From Pirellulaceae bacterium (GTDB taxonomy: Bacteria > Planctomycetota > Planctomycetia > Pirellulales > Pirellulaceae), in assembly GCA_013002105.1 (NCBI GenBank), contig JABDKS010000148.1:1-13051 (forward strand): a DNA stretch of 13,051 bases, given 5' to 3'. Under the pieces are notes generated by a model. That model saw nothing but the letters and a program-made list of their open reading frames with translations. It was not told the DNA's origin and searched no databases. A program made the position numbers and the translations under genes. This document shows positions 6,877 through 13,051 of this stretch, piece after piece (position 1 is the first letter of the stretch; every line of letters begins with the position of its first letter).

Positions 6877-8817
6877 TCAAGGTGAGAGAATCGTCTCGCG
6901 AAAAGCAACGCTTTGCGAAATCTGGATGAACAAATCGCGCCAAGTGCCGTCCTCGCAGATCATCTTTTGGACGATCGATTCTATCATGGGCGCATCAAAC
7001 ACCTGTAATTTTCGCCCCAGTGCGTACGACGTCGTCCGTTTGACGATACAACGCACCACCTTTTCACGCTGTGTGGTCACCAAAATCTTCTTTAAACCCG
7101 ACGCATCCTCAAACGACTCTCCAGAAGGTAATCGTCCGCTTGAATCGATTCGGCGGGGATCAATGTCGGCGTCTTCGCCTCTGTTTTTCTTCTTTTTCTT
7201 GTTGGTATCAGGACCGTCCGCGAGTATGTATTTTCCACCAGCATCGAAGTGCTGCAAGGCGAATCCGAGCGGGTCAACTTTGTCGTGACAAACCGCACAG
7301 GCAGCATTGTCACGGTGCTGCTCAAATCGCTCGCGAAACGTTAGTTTCTTGCCTGGTGGACTCGGTTGTACCGCACCGACGTTTGCGGGTGGATCGGGCA
7401 GTTCTTCGCCGAGTATACGTTCCAAGATCCACGTCCCACGTAGTATGGGTCCGCGGTTCATTGCCAGAACACCCGGCATTGTCAGTATTCCACCCCGCTC
7501 ACTGGCGTGCCGAAGTTCAACGCGGTGATTGCGAACGATCTCCACTTCCACTCCTTTTCGCTTCATGTACTTGGGCAACTGTTTCGCATCGCGACCGTAC
7601 ATTCGCCCGGTGTGCGGATTGATGAATGTCGTTTTGGATTCAATCAACTCCATCAGCGGCCGATCTTCTGTGAACAGGTAGTTCATAAATTCGATTGGTT
7701 GCGTTTTTAATGCGACACGAACGGGCACATTGTCAGAAACTTTCTCGATCTCGTTCAATGTCAGCCACTCAACTGCAAAAACCTCCGATAAGCTTTTCGC
7801 CTTAGACGATGCAAGCATGCGATCGATTTGCGCCACACTGACGTCCGGATTCATCAAGCGGCCATTGCTCGCCAACTGTGTTAGTTCGTCATCGGGCATG
7901 TCGGCCCACAAAAAGTAGGACAGGCGTTCGGCAAATTCGTGCGAGTCAACTGCCTGACGTTCGCCCCGCTGGCCCGTCACCAACAAACCACGATAGATAA
8001 ATGCCGGCGACATCAACACGGTTTTCAGCTCCAACTTCACCGCCGAAACCAGTTCGCCATCATGAAGCCCCGCAATGCGTGCGACGATCGCATCCAATTC
8101 TCTGGGGTCTGCAGGACGCCGATACGCTCGTGGAACGAATTCGCGAATCAGCCGCGCGGCTTGCTCGGGCGACAGTCCGCTGCTGCCAATCGGACCGGTA
8201 TAGACTTGCAACTCGGCGCGACGCTGCGGAGAAAACAACTCTTCGAGTGCGGCATCCACTAGGTAGGACATTTGATCCCAAACAATCGGCGTGATCGGAT
8301 TGTTGTGCGTGTCGTTTGTAAAACCGCTTTTGCCCGGCGGATCAGTCGGCAACAACTTGACCACCATCGACCGCTCACTAACAGTCTGTTCGGCTTCGAT
8401 CACGTCAACCTGCAAATCAAACCCCAGCAGTGACCGCAGTGTGTTGCGGTACTCGACCACCGAGAGTCGTCGTGGACGCAGCACCGCCGGTCGCGACGGA
8501 ATGTCTGACACAAAGTGTTCGTACCACTGCAAAATGGTTTCGCGTTCTGTCTCGTTCGGACGCAGATTATCTTCGGGCGGCATCGTGCCATTACGAATAT
8601 GTCCGGCGACTGACTCCCAAAGTTCAAATGCATCGTTCACTTCATCATTTGTCTGGATCGACGCAAAATCGACGTCGCCGTTCGAATCGTCGCCACTGTG
8701 ACACTCCCCGCAATACTTCATTAACAGTGGCCGAATGTCTTGTGCGAAGTCACCTGCTTGCCCAACCGACACGAAGGTCGAAGCGATGCAGAGGTAAATG
8801 GCGAATCGAAGTGTCAC
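6877..8817 (-). CDS. DUF1592-family planctomycete cytochrome-like protein (PSCyt1/DUF1587/1595/1592/1588/1585), two CxxCH motifs
   Basis: The protein has 646 residues and starts at GTG, the first usual start codon after an in-frame stop upstream. A Sec signal peptide (MTLRFAIYLCIASTFVSVGQA) precedes a planctomycete cytochrome c-like domain with heme motif C36-G-E-C39-H40 in 'FAQDIRPLLMKYCGECHSG'. Then come DUF1587 (about 114-140, 'RRLSVVEYRNTLRSLLGFD'), DUF1595 (about 218-250, 'REFVPRAYRRPADPRE'), DUF1592 (about 270-395, 'FAERLSYFLWADMPDDELT'), DUF1588 (about 435-530, 'RGGILTMPGVLAMN', with a second heme motif C507-A-V-C510-H511) and DUF1585 (about 560-643, 'LPSGESF', 'TTSYALGRKL'). A Lys run (540-544) with charged flanks lies between DUF1588 and DUF1585. 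The protein is probably exported and di-heme. The family is thought to act in extracytoplasmic redox or degradation chemistry, but its substrate is unknown. Its partner DUF1552 gene follows immediately. Confidence 0.93.
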   Translation of the reverse strand: MTLRFAIYLCIASTFVSVGQAGDFAQDIRPLLMKYCGECHSGDDSNGDVDFASIQTNDEVNDAFELWESVAGHIRNGTMPPEDNLRPNETERETILQWYEHFVSDIPSRPAVLRPRRLSVVEYRNTLRSLLGFDLQVDVIEAEQTVSERSMVVKLLPTDPPGKSGFTNDTHNNPITPIVWDQMSYLVDAALEELFSPQRRAELQVYTGPIGSSGLSPEQAARLIREFVPRAYRRPADPRELDAIVARIAGLHDGELVSAVKLELKTVLMSPAFIYRGLLVTGQRGERQAVDSHEFAERLSYFLWADMPDDELTQLASNGRLMNPDVSVAQIDRMLASSKAKSLSEVFAVEWLTLNEIEKVSDNVPVRVALKTQPIEFMNYLFTEDRPLMELIESKTTFINPHTGRMYGRDAKQLPKYMKRKGVEVEIVRNHRVELRHASERGGILTMPGVLAMNRGPILRGTWILERILGEELPDPPANVGAVQPSPPGKKLTFRERFEQHRDNAACAVCHDKVDPLGFALQHFDAGGKYILADGPDTNKKKKKNRGEDADIDPRRIDSSGRLPSGESFEDASGLKKILVTTQREKVVRCIVKRTTSYALGRKLQVFDAPMIESIVQKMICEDGTWRDLFIQISQSVAFRETILSP

Positions 8818-8924
8818 GGAAGGAATATTAGGTGGGCGGCAAAATGGTGATCACCGCACTCGGTGTTCGCGGATGCGCAGGTGGGAACCAAGGCGGGAAC
8901 ATGGGGCGGGATAATCACAACGGC

Positions 8925-8950
8925 TTGTCACCGTTGGTTGCCAGTATACT
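8925..8950 (+). promoter_or_regulatory. Candidate sigma-70-like promoter for the propeller gene
   Basis: TTGTCA (8925-8930) and TATACT (8945-8950) each match the consensus hexamers at five of six positions, but the spacer is only 14 bp, shorter than the optimum of about 17. If used, the transcript would start near 8957 and carry a 5' leader of roughly 135 nt before the ATG at 9093. The -10 match is good; the pair as a whole is weak. Confidence 0.25.
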
Positions 8951-9081
8951 GGAAGCAAATCGAGACGGTGCACCCTCGACCTGCCTCGCACCTGTTGATG
9001 AACAGTCCGCTGGAACCGCCCACCGAATCGCAGTCGCCCTGGTCGCGGCGTCGAACCCCGCGGTTACACCAAATTGTCATT

Positions 9082-9085
9082 GGAG
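9082..9085 (+). promoter_or_regulatory. Shine-Dalgarno site (GGAG) deciding the propeller start
   Basis: GGAG lies 7 nt before the ATG at 9093, ideal spacing. The GTG at 8832 has no comparable site. This supports the shorter 560-residue protein. Confidence 0.55.
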
Positions 9086-9092
9086 ATCAGCG

Positions 9093-10775
9093 ATGGGAGG
9101 CCCAACGTCGGAATTGATGGAGTCGGAATCGATGGAGGCGGAGCCAACGACAGTTCAGGTCCGGCGGCGTCCACGATTCAGTTTGCGAACCTTGCTGATC
9201 GCGTTTGTTTTCCTGGGTGTCGTTTCGGCTCTCTATGTCGAACGATTGCGGGATTATTTGAACGATCAATCCCGAGTGGTTCCCACAGGCTTTGACCTAA
9301 AGACCGGTAAGAACATTCTCTGGCAAACCAAAATTGGCACGCAGTCTTATGCGGGTCCCGTGGTCGCCGATGGCAAAGTCTTTGTCGGAACGAACAATCA
9401 GGCGGGATTCCTGGAGCGGTATCCTTCCGATGTCGACTTGGGTGTATTGCTGTGCCTGAACGCCAAAGACGGTTCGCTGCTGTGGCAAGCGTCAAGCGAA
9501 AAACTGAAGACCGGTCGCGTACATGATTGGCCGATGCAAGGGATCACTTGCACGCCAACAATCGAAAAAGATCGACTGTACTATGTTACCAATCGCTGCG
9601 AGTTGGTCTGCTTGGACACGGAGGGTTTTCGCGATGGCCGCGATGACGGCGTGCCCGAACCACCTGACATTACAGGCGTCCTGGTCGAGGCTGATGTGGT
9701 TTGGAAACTCGACATGATGGGGGAGCTGAACGTCAGTCCTCACAACGCCAGTTGCAGTTCTCCGTGCATTGTCGACGACTATGTATACGTCGTTACCGGC
9801 AATGCGGTGGATGAATCTCATATCAACATTCCGTCGGTCGATGCACCGAGTTTCATTGCAGTTCATAAAAAGACAGGCAGATTGATCTGGAGTGACAACT
9901 CTCCCGGCGGCAACATCCTGCACGGGCAATGGGGCTCGCCTATCCATGGCGTCTTTGGCAGAACATCGCAAGTCATTTTTCCAGGCGGCGACGGCTGGCT
10001 ATACAGCTTTGACCCGAAAGGCACACCCGACGGTAAAAGTAAACTGCTGTGGAAATTTGACTGCAACCCAAAGGACTCTGTCTGGAAACTCGGTGGCAGC
10101 GGGACCCGCAACAACGTATTGGCAACACCGACGATCCACGGCGGATTGATCTATGTCGCGATGGGGCAGGATCCGGAACACGGCGAGGGCGATGGACGGA
10201 TTTGGTGCATCGACCCTACCAAACGGGGCGATGTCAGTCCGGAACTCGTGTTTAACAACACTTCGGGCGACAAGATGGTCACGCGTTCTCGCACAACAGC
10301 CTGTGATCGCGATGCAGGTGACTTCACGCGCCCCAATCCGAATTCGGCCGCTGTTTGGGAGTACACCGGCACCGATTTAGACGGCGACGGCGAAATGGCA
10401 TTCGAAGAAACGATGCATCGCAGTCTGTCGCGAGTCGTGATCAAAAACGACCTCGTCTTTATCAGCGACTTGTCGGGATTGCTCCATTGTCTGGACGCAA
10501 AACAGGGTAGAGCTCATTGGATCTACGATCTCTTTGCGCAAACATGGAGTACGCCTGTTGTCTCGGCCGGTTATGTCTTCGCAGCCGACGAAGATGGGGA
10601 CGTGGACGCATTCAAAATTTCCAGCGATCCCCAGATTGCGATGCCGTCGAATAATCCCGTTAGCAACAGCATCGCCGACGCGTCTATCTATGGGTCTCCG
10701 ACCATCCAAAACAACGTGCTCTATCTGATGTCGCGGGACACGGTCTATGCAATCGCAGATCCCACACGCAAGTAA
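9093..10775 (+). CDS. Membrane-anchored PQQ-binding-like beta-propeller protein
   Basis: The protein has 560 residues from the ATG at 9093. After an Arg-rich stretch (R24-R28), one transmembrane segment at about 29-49 ('FSLRTLLIAFVFLGVVSALY') anchors it, with the bulk outside the cytoplasm. Propeller blades fill about 65-555, each with the repeat pattern of a strand, 'hydrophobic-D-G/D-x-hydrophobic-Y/F-V' and 'LDAKxGxxxW': 'VVADGKVFVGT', 'CLNAKDGSLLWQ', 'FIAVHKKTGRLIWS', 'HCLDAKQGRAHWIYDL', 'GYVFAADEDGDVDAF'. This places it with PQQ-like and BamB-like propellers, but the catalytic residues of quinoprotein dehydrogenases are not evident, so an enzyme function should not be assumed. Residues 428-439 form a DxDxDG...E loop like a calcium-binding EF-hand. 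The gene stands alone: divergent from the DUF1592 unit and convergent, with a 15-bp gap, with the phosphatase gene. Fold assignment is strong, role unknown. Confidence 0.88.
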   Translation: MGGPTSELMESESMEAEPTTVQVRRRPRFSLRTLLIAFVFLGVVSALYVERLRDYLNDQSRVVPTGFDLKTGKNILWQTKIGTQSYAGPVVADGKVFVGTNNQAGFLERYPSDVDLGVLLCLNAKDGSLLWQASSEKLKTGRVHDWPMQGITCTPTIEKDRLYYVTNRCELVCLDTEGFRDGRDDGVPEPPDITGVLVEADVVWKLDMMGELNVSPHNASCSSPCIVDDYVYVVTGNAVDESHINIPSVDAPSFIAVHKKTGRLIWSDNSPGGNILHGQWGSPIHGVFGRTSQVIFPGGDGWLYSFDPKGTPDGKSKLLWKFDCNPKDSVWKLGGSGTRNNVLATPTIHGGLIYVAMGQDPEHGEGDGRIWCIDPTKRGDVSPELVFNNTSGDKMVTRSRTTACDRDAGDFTRPNPNSAAVWEYTGTDLDGDGEMAFEETMHRSLSRVVIKNDLVFISDLSGLLHCLDAKQGRAHWIYDLFAQTWSTPVVSAGYVFAADEDGDVDAFKISSDPQIAMPSNNPVSNSIADASIYGSPTIQNNVLYLMSRDTVYAIADPTRK

Positions 10776-10790
10776 TGAATTCGCCGCGAT

Positions 10791-11606
10791 TTAGTGCGTG
10801 TACAGCAAAATCGTCAGATCGTCCGGCTTGCCCGGTTTTTCTTCATCAGGATCATGCATTCGCTTTGTCGCCAGGCACTCCAATCGCTGCATGCGATCGA
10901 GCGGTTTTCCGCTGCGAGCAAATTCCACGATCTCGTCCAAGTGCAAATTGTCAAACAAACCATCGCTTCCAACGACGACCGTGTCGCGGGCGGCGAGTGT
11001 CCGCGCCGGACCAATCTCGATGTGCATGTCTCGTGATCCCACCAAGTTCGACACGATGTGTCGTTCATCGTGGTGCATCGCATCTGCTTCGCCCAGCATT
11101 CCCGATTCGATTGCATAACCGACAGGCGAATGTGGCATCGATTTCCATTTGATCGCGCCACGTTGGCCGATTACCAATGCCATCGAATCGCCAACCTGAT
11201 ACGCCCGCGCGACGCGATCGTTGATCTCCACGACCGTCACGGTCGTAGCGGCACCAATCCCTAGATCCAAAATCTGCGAATTGGCTCGTTCAATCCCATC
11301 TAAAATTGCCGGACGCAAATCACTGTTGGGCTGTGACGATTTGACGCTCTCAAGGATGCATTCGACCGCGGTCGCGGATGCTTTGTGTCCCAGCGGACAC
11401 CCACCAACACCATCGGCCACGACCATAACAACGGCTCCAGTGTCCGTTTGCAGTACCGCCGCGCTGTCATCATTCGGTTCTTCCTTGTCGGGACAACGCC
11501 GACACAAAGCGGTCACGTTGCCGCTTGACACGGGGATACAGTCAGCCGACTGCATATCGCTTTCCAGAAAGAGTTCAACAAACTGTGTGGACGTGGTCGT
11601 TGCCAT
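10791..11606 (-). CDS. PP2C-family protein serine/threonine phosphatase
   Basis: The protein has 271 residues from the ATG at 11606. The frame extends to a GTG at 11690 (299 residues) overlapping the kinase gene by 14 bp, but that extension carries no family sequence. The PP2C metal-binding motifs are present: 'PNDDSAAV' (D46/D47), 'VVADGVGG' (D65), 'AATTVTVVEI' and 'YQVGDSMALV', 'VVGSDGLFDN' (D215) and 'KPDDLTILLY' (D262/D263). The length is that of a bare catalytic domain: no transmembrane segment and no sensor domain, so it is cytoplasmic. It should remove phosphate from Ser/Thr residues with Mg or Mn. It follows the kinase gene on the same strand with a 70-bp gap, so its natural job is probably to reverse that kinase. 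An N-terminal cluster of cysteines (C23, C35, C38, with C70 beside the DGVGG motif) is unusual. Family assignment is strong; the target is unknown. Confidence 0.93.
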   Translation of the reverse strand: MATTTSTQFVELFLESDMQSADCIPVSSGNVTALCRRCPDKEEPNDDSAAVLQTDTGAVVMVVADGVGGCPLGHKASATAVECILESVKSSQPNSDLRPAILDGIERANSQILDLGIGAATTVTVVEINDRVARAYQVGDSMALVIGQRGAIKWKSMPHSPVGYAIESGMLGEADAMHHDERHIVSNLVGSRDMHIEIGPARTLAARDTVVVGSDGLFDNLHLDEIVEFARSGKPLDRMQRLECLATKRMHDPDEEKPGKPDDLTILLYTH

Positions 11607-11676
11607 GATGGCTGAATCCAAATAGAGACGGATTGATTGGCGTGGTGTAAGTGGAGCGGTTTTCGAGGGGACTGAA

Positions 11677-12513
11677 TTAACGCGTAGCACGTTGTCGTTT
11701 TACAAAGCGAAACGCCTTGATTCGTGTCGCTTGCCAGGCGTCGGACATCTGGACTGCGCTGCGTTGGCGATGCCGTGGATTGATTGACAACGATTTACGG
11801 ATCACCGCAATCAGTTGTGGATGAGCCCGACGGCGCAACTGGCCTGCACCGTCCATCGGCCATTCAAAGGGATACTCCGGCCACGTACCTGATAAGATCC
11901 GGTACGCGATCAAGCCAATCGAAAACACATCACTACGTGCCGACGGCTTGCCCATCGCTTGCTCTGGGGCCATATGACCTACCGTGCCGGTTCCCGATCC
12001 GCTGATCGTCTTCTGCGCGGCTTTGGCAATCCCAAAGTCCGCCAAACGGATTTGGTTGTCTCCGAACATCAAAATGTTCTCTGGTTTGATGTCGCAGTGG
12101 ATCACTTTACGTTCGTGTGCGTGTGCAACTGCTTGGAGCAATTGATCAATGATCTCGAAAGCGGGTTCAAACGCAATCCGGTTTTTCAGCCGATCATCTA
12201 GCGTCCGGTCGGCCAGCGGGGTAACGATCACAAAGTGACCATCGATGAACGCCGCGTCGCGAATCGGTAAAATATTGGGATGATCCAACTTCATCGTCAG
12301 CCGCGCTTCGCGACGAAATTCGTCCAACAGATCTGCCGAGACAAATTGTGTGGACGGTATTTTCAAAGCGACCTTGATACCCAGCAACGTGTCGGTCGCC
12401 GAGTAAACATTCGCAAATCCCCCGCTGCCGATGCGTCGGTCCAAACGGTATTTTCCTAAACGCGACCCGACACGAATCGCGGTGGTTGGAGTGGGAATCG
12501 TGATGGAAGGCAT
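11677..12513 (-). CDS. Soluble Ser/Thr protein kinase, non-RD type (HCD instead of HRD)
   Basis: The protein has 278 residues from the ATG at 12513. An in-frame TTG at 12540 would give 287 and has GGGAG only 3 nt before it, so the start is uncertain; residue numbers here count from the ATG. The kinase domain covers about 20-255: glycine loop 'IGSGGFANVY', catalytic Lys51 in 'VALKI', alpha-C Glu69, catalytic loop 'VIHCDIKPENIL' (D141 and the Asn kept), 'LADFGIAK' (D159) and 'GHMAPEQ'. The Arg of HRD is replaced by Cys, making it a non-RD kinase that may not need activation-loop phosphorylation. There is no transmembrane segment or extracellular sensor (PASTA, NHL, WD40) such as many bacterial kinases carry, so it acts in the cytoplasm and must take its signal from a partner. 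The PP2C gene directly downstream is its likely antagonist. Kinase identity is strong; the substrate is unknown. Confidence 0.94.
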   Translation of the reverse strand: MPSITIPTPTTAIRVGSRLGKYRLDRRIGSGGFANVYSATDTLLGIKVALKIPSTQFVSADLLDEFRREARLTMKLDHPNILPIRDAAFIDGHFVIVTPLADRTLDDRLKNRIAFEPAFEIIDQLLQAVAHAHERKVIHCDIKPENILMFGDNQIRLADFGIAKAAQKTISGSGTGTVGHMAPEQAMGKPSARSDVFSIGLIAYRILSGTWPEYPFEWPMDGAGQLRRRAHPQLIAVIRKSLSINPRHRQRSAVQMSDAWQATRIKAFRFVKRQRATR

Positions 12514-12968
12514 AATCAATTCAAAGCAAGGTTGGATCAAAAACTCCCGTGAGAGCCTCGGACATGACCAATTATTACCGCAAAATCAGTGCCAATCGTG
12601 ATTCGGTGGTCGGTTTCGCACAGCGGCACCAATCCAACCACGCAGAACACGACGATTTTGACGATCGCGCCAGGTGGGAGCCCCGAATAGGGAAGTCGCT
12701 GATACATCCCAGTTGGTTTGGCGACTCACAAACATAGGCAGGACTGGAAAATCTCTTTCCACTGGTCGACGTTTTCCTTGCCGGTTTCCGTTGAATCGCA
12801 GGCACCAAGGAAACGGCCGAATGTCGGATTTGCTCCTCCGTCGCCGCCTCTATCGTTTAACGCAAGTGTACGCCATGATTGCCCAGATAGGACCTGGCAC
12901 AAAACGTGCATCCTTACCTGAACGAGGCGGGTCGGGATGCCCCGCCGCTCCATCCTTCCAGAACCCTC
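12514..12968. other. Intergenic region between the kinase gene and the right-edge gene
   Basis: Short frames here (60-77 codons) look like noise: Arg/Ser/Cys-rich, no recognisable domain, no ribosome site. AATAAT on the minus strand (12571-12576) could be a -10 for the kinase gene but has no convincing -35. Inverted repeats are AGTCGC/GCGACT (12694-12699 and 12721-12726, 21-nt loop), GTTTCC/GGAAAC (12784-12789 and 12809-12814) and a GC-rich hairpin GGCGGG/CCCGCC (12926-12931 and 12941-12946) about 20 bp before the right-edge ATG. The last could affect the leader of that gene. I see no RNA gene or mobile element. Confidence 0.5.
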
Positions 12969-13051
12969 ATGCCCGAATCCATTGCCGAACCGAAGTCGGA
13001 ATCCACCTCGGTTCGCCGCAGCGCCTTTCGTCCCCGAGTGACCGTGGGTGC
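12969..13051 (+). CDS. N-terminal fragment of an unrecognised protein, 3' partial
   Basis: An ATG at 12969 opens a frame that stays open for 27 codons to the right edge (MPESIAEPKSES... then VRRSAFRPRVTVG). The frame is also open upstream as far as a TAG at 12888, with a GTG at 12906 as the only other plausible start. No clear Shine-Dalgarno site is visible. The Ser/Glu/Pro-rich opening followed by an Arg-rich patch resembles a cytoplasmic N-tail ahead of a membrane segment, but the fragment is too short for family assignment. It could also be a chance frame. Confidence 0.45.
   Translation, partial: MPESIAEPKSESTSVRRSAFRPRVTVG

Larger units (their letters stand above)
8818..9092. promoter_or_regulatory. 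Divergent intergenic region (275 bp) holding both 5' ends
   Basis: This lies between the GTG of the minus-strand DUF1592 gene and the preferred ATG of the propeller gene. A GTG-initiated frame at 8832 runs in phase into the propeller gene, but its 87 codons give Gly/Ala-rich sequence with no recognisable fold and place material before the membrane anchor. I therefore treat it as noncoding. It contains a perfect palindrome GGTGATCACC (8846-8855), a nearby CACCG/CGGTG inverted repeat (8852-8856 and 8861-8865), and GGGAAC twice, 12 bp apart (8883 and 8895). Any of these could be operator half-sites; none is assigned to a regulator. Confidence 0.5.

Noticed and set aside
6680..7288. Plus-strand frame of 202 codons across the DUF1552/DUF1592 junction
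   Set aside because: It runs antisense to two well-supported genes and their gap; the translation has Ser/Phe-rich runs from the A-rich tract and no domain.
9492..9971. Minus-strand frame of 159 codons inside the propeller gene
   Set aside because: Opposite coding sequence with a clear propeller pattern; the translation shows no recognisable family.
9093..10775. Calling the propeller a PQQ-dependent dehydrogenase or BamB
   Set aside because: Only the generic blade pattern is visible; no dehydrogenase active-site set is evident and the gene is not in a bam-type neighbourhood.
11221..11625. Plus-strand frame of 134 codons opposite the phosphatase gene
   Set aside because: The minus strand carries all PP2C motifs here; the plus-strand translation is Ser/Thr-rich noise.
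12726..12953. Minus-strand frame of 75 codons upstream of the kinase gene
   Set aside because: No ribosome site and no recognisable sequence; the composition resembles other noncoding frames in the same gap.

Overview
The window most likely comes from a planctomycete, close to the Rhodopirellula/Pirellulaceae group. No ribosomal or phylogenetic marker is present, so this is inferred from gene families that are abundant in that phylum: an H-X9-DG (DUF1559) protein fused to TPRs, a DUF1592-family cytochrome-like protein next to a DUF1552 protein, a membrane-anchored PQQ-type beta-propeller with the usual Arg-rich 'FSLRTLL' N-terminus, and a compact Ser/Thr kinase with a PP2C phosphatase. Shine-Dalgarno sites are weak or absent before several genes, so several starts are judgement calls.

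Layout. (1) Bases 2-5154, plus strand: two genes, probably one operon. The first is cut by the left edge and joins a DUF1559 domain to about 12 TPRs. The second is a secreted protein made almost entirely of about 20 TPR units. Both end in the same planctomycete-type C-terminal TPR variant. (2) Bases 5211-8817, minus strand: a two-gene unit with a di-heme DUF1592-family protein upstream and a Tat-exported DUF1552 protein downstream; the two families are usually found together. A perfect 19-nt palindrome lies between this unit and the convergent TPR operon. (3) Bases 8818-9092: a 275-bp divergent intergenic region. It is open in the frame of the next gene and so could be mistaken for an N-terminal extension. 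(4) Bases 9093-10775, plus strand: a membrane-anchored PQQ-like propeller with an EF-hand-like loop. (5) Bases 10791-12513, minus strand: a soluble kinase followed by a PP2C phosphatase, a reversible phosphorylation pair. (6) Bases 12514-12968: intergenic. (7) Bases 12969-13051: the probable start of a further plus-strand gene that leaves the window.

Working together. The kinase and phosphatase are the clearest functional pair. The DUF1592/DUF1552 pair probably acts outside the cytoplasm, but its biochemical role is not established. The TPR operon probably supplies envelope or periplasmic scaffold proteins. I see no tRNA, rRNA, CRISPR array, insertion sequence, integrase or phage gene. Nothing here clearly amounts to a new defence or mobile system; the unusual points are domain fusions and motif variants in otherwise recognisable planctomycete families.
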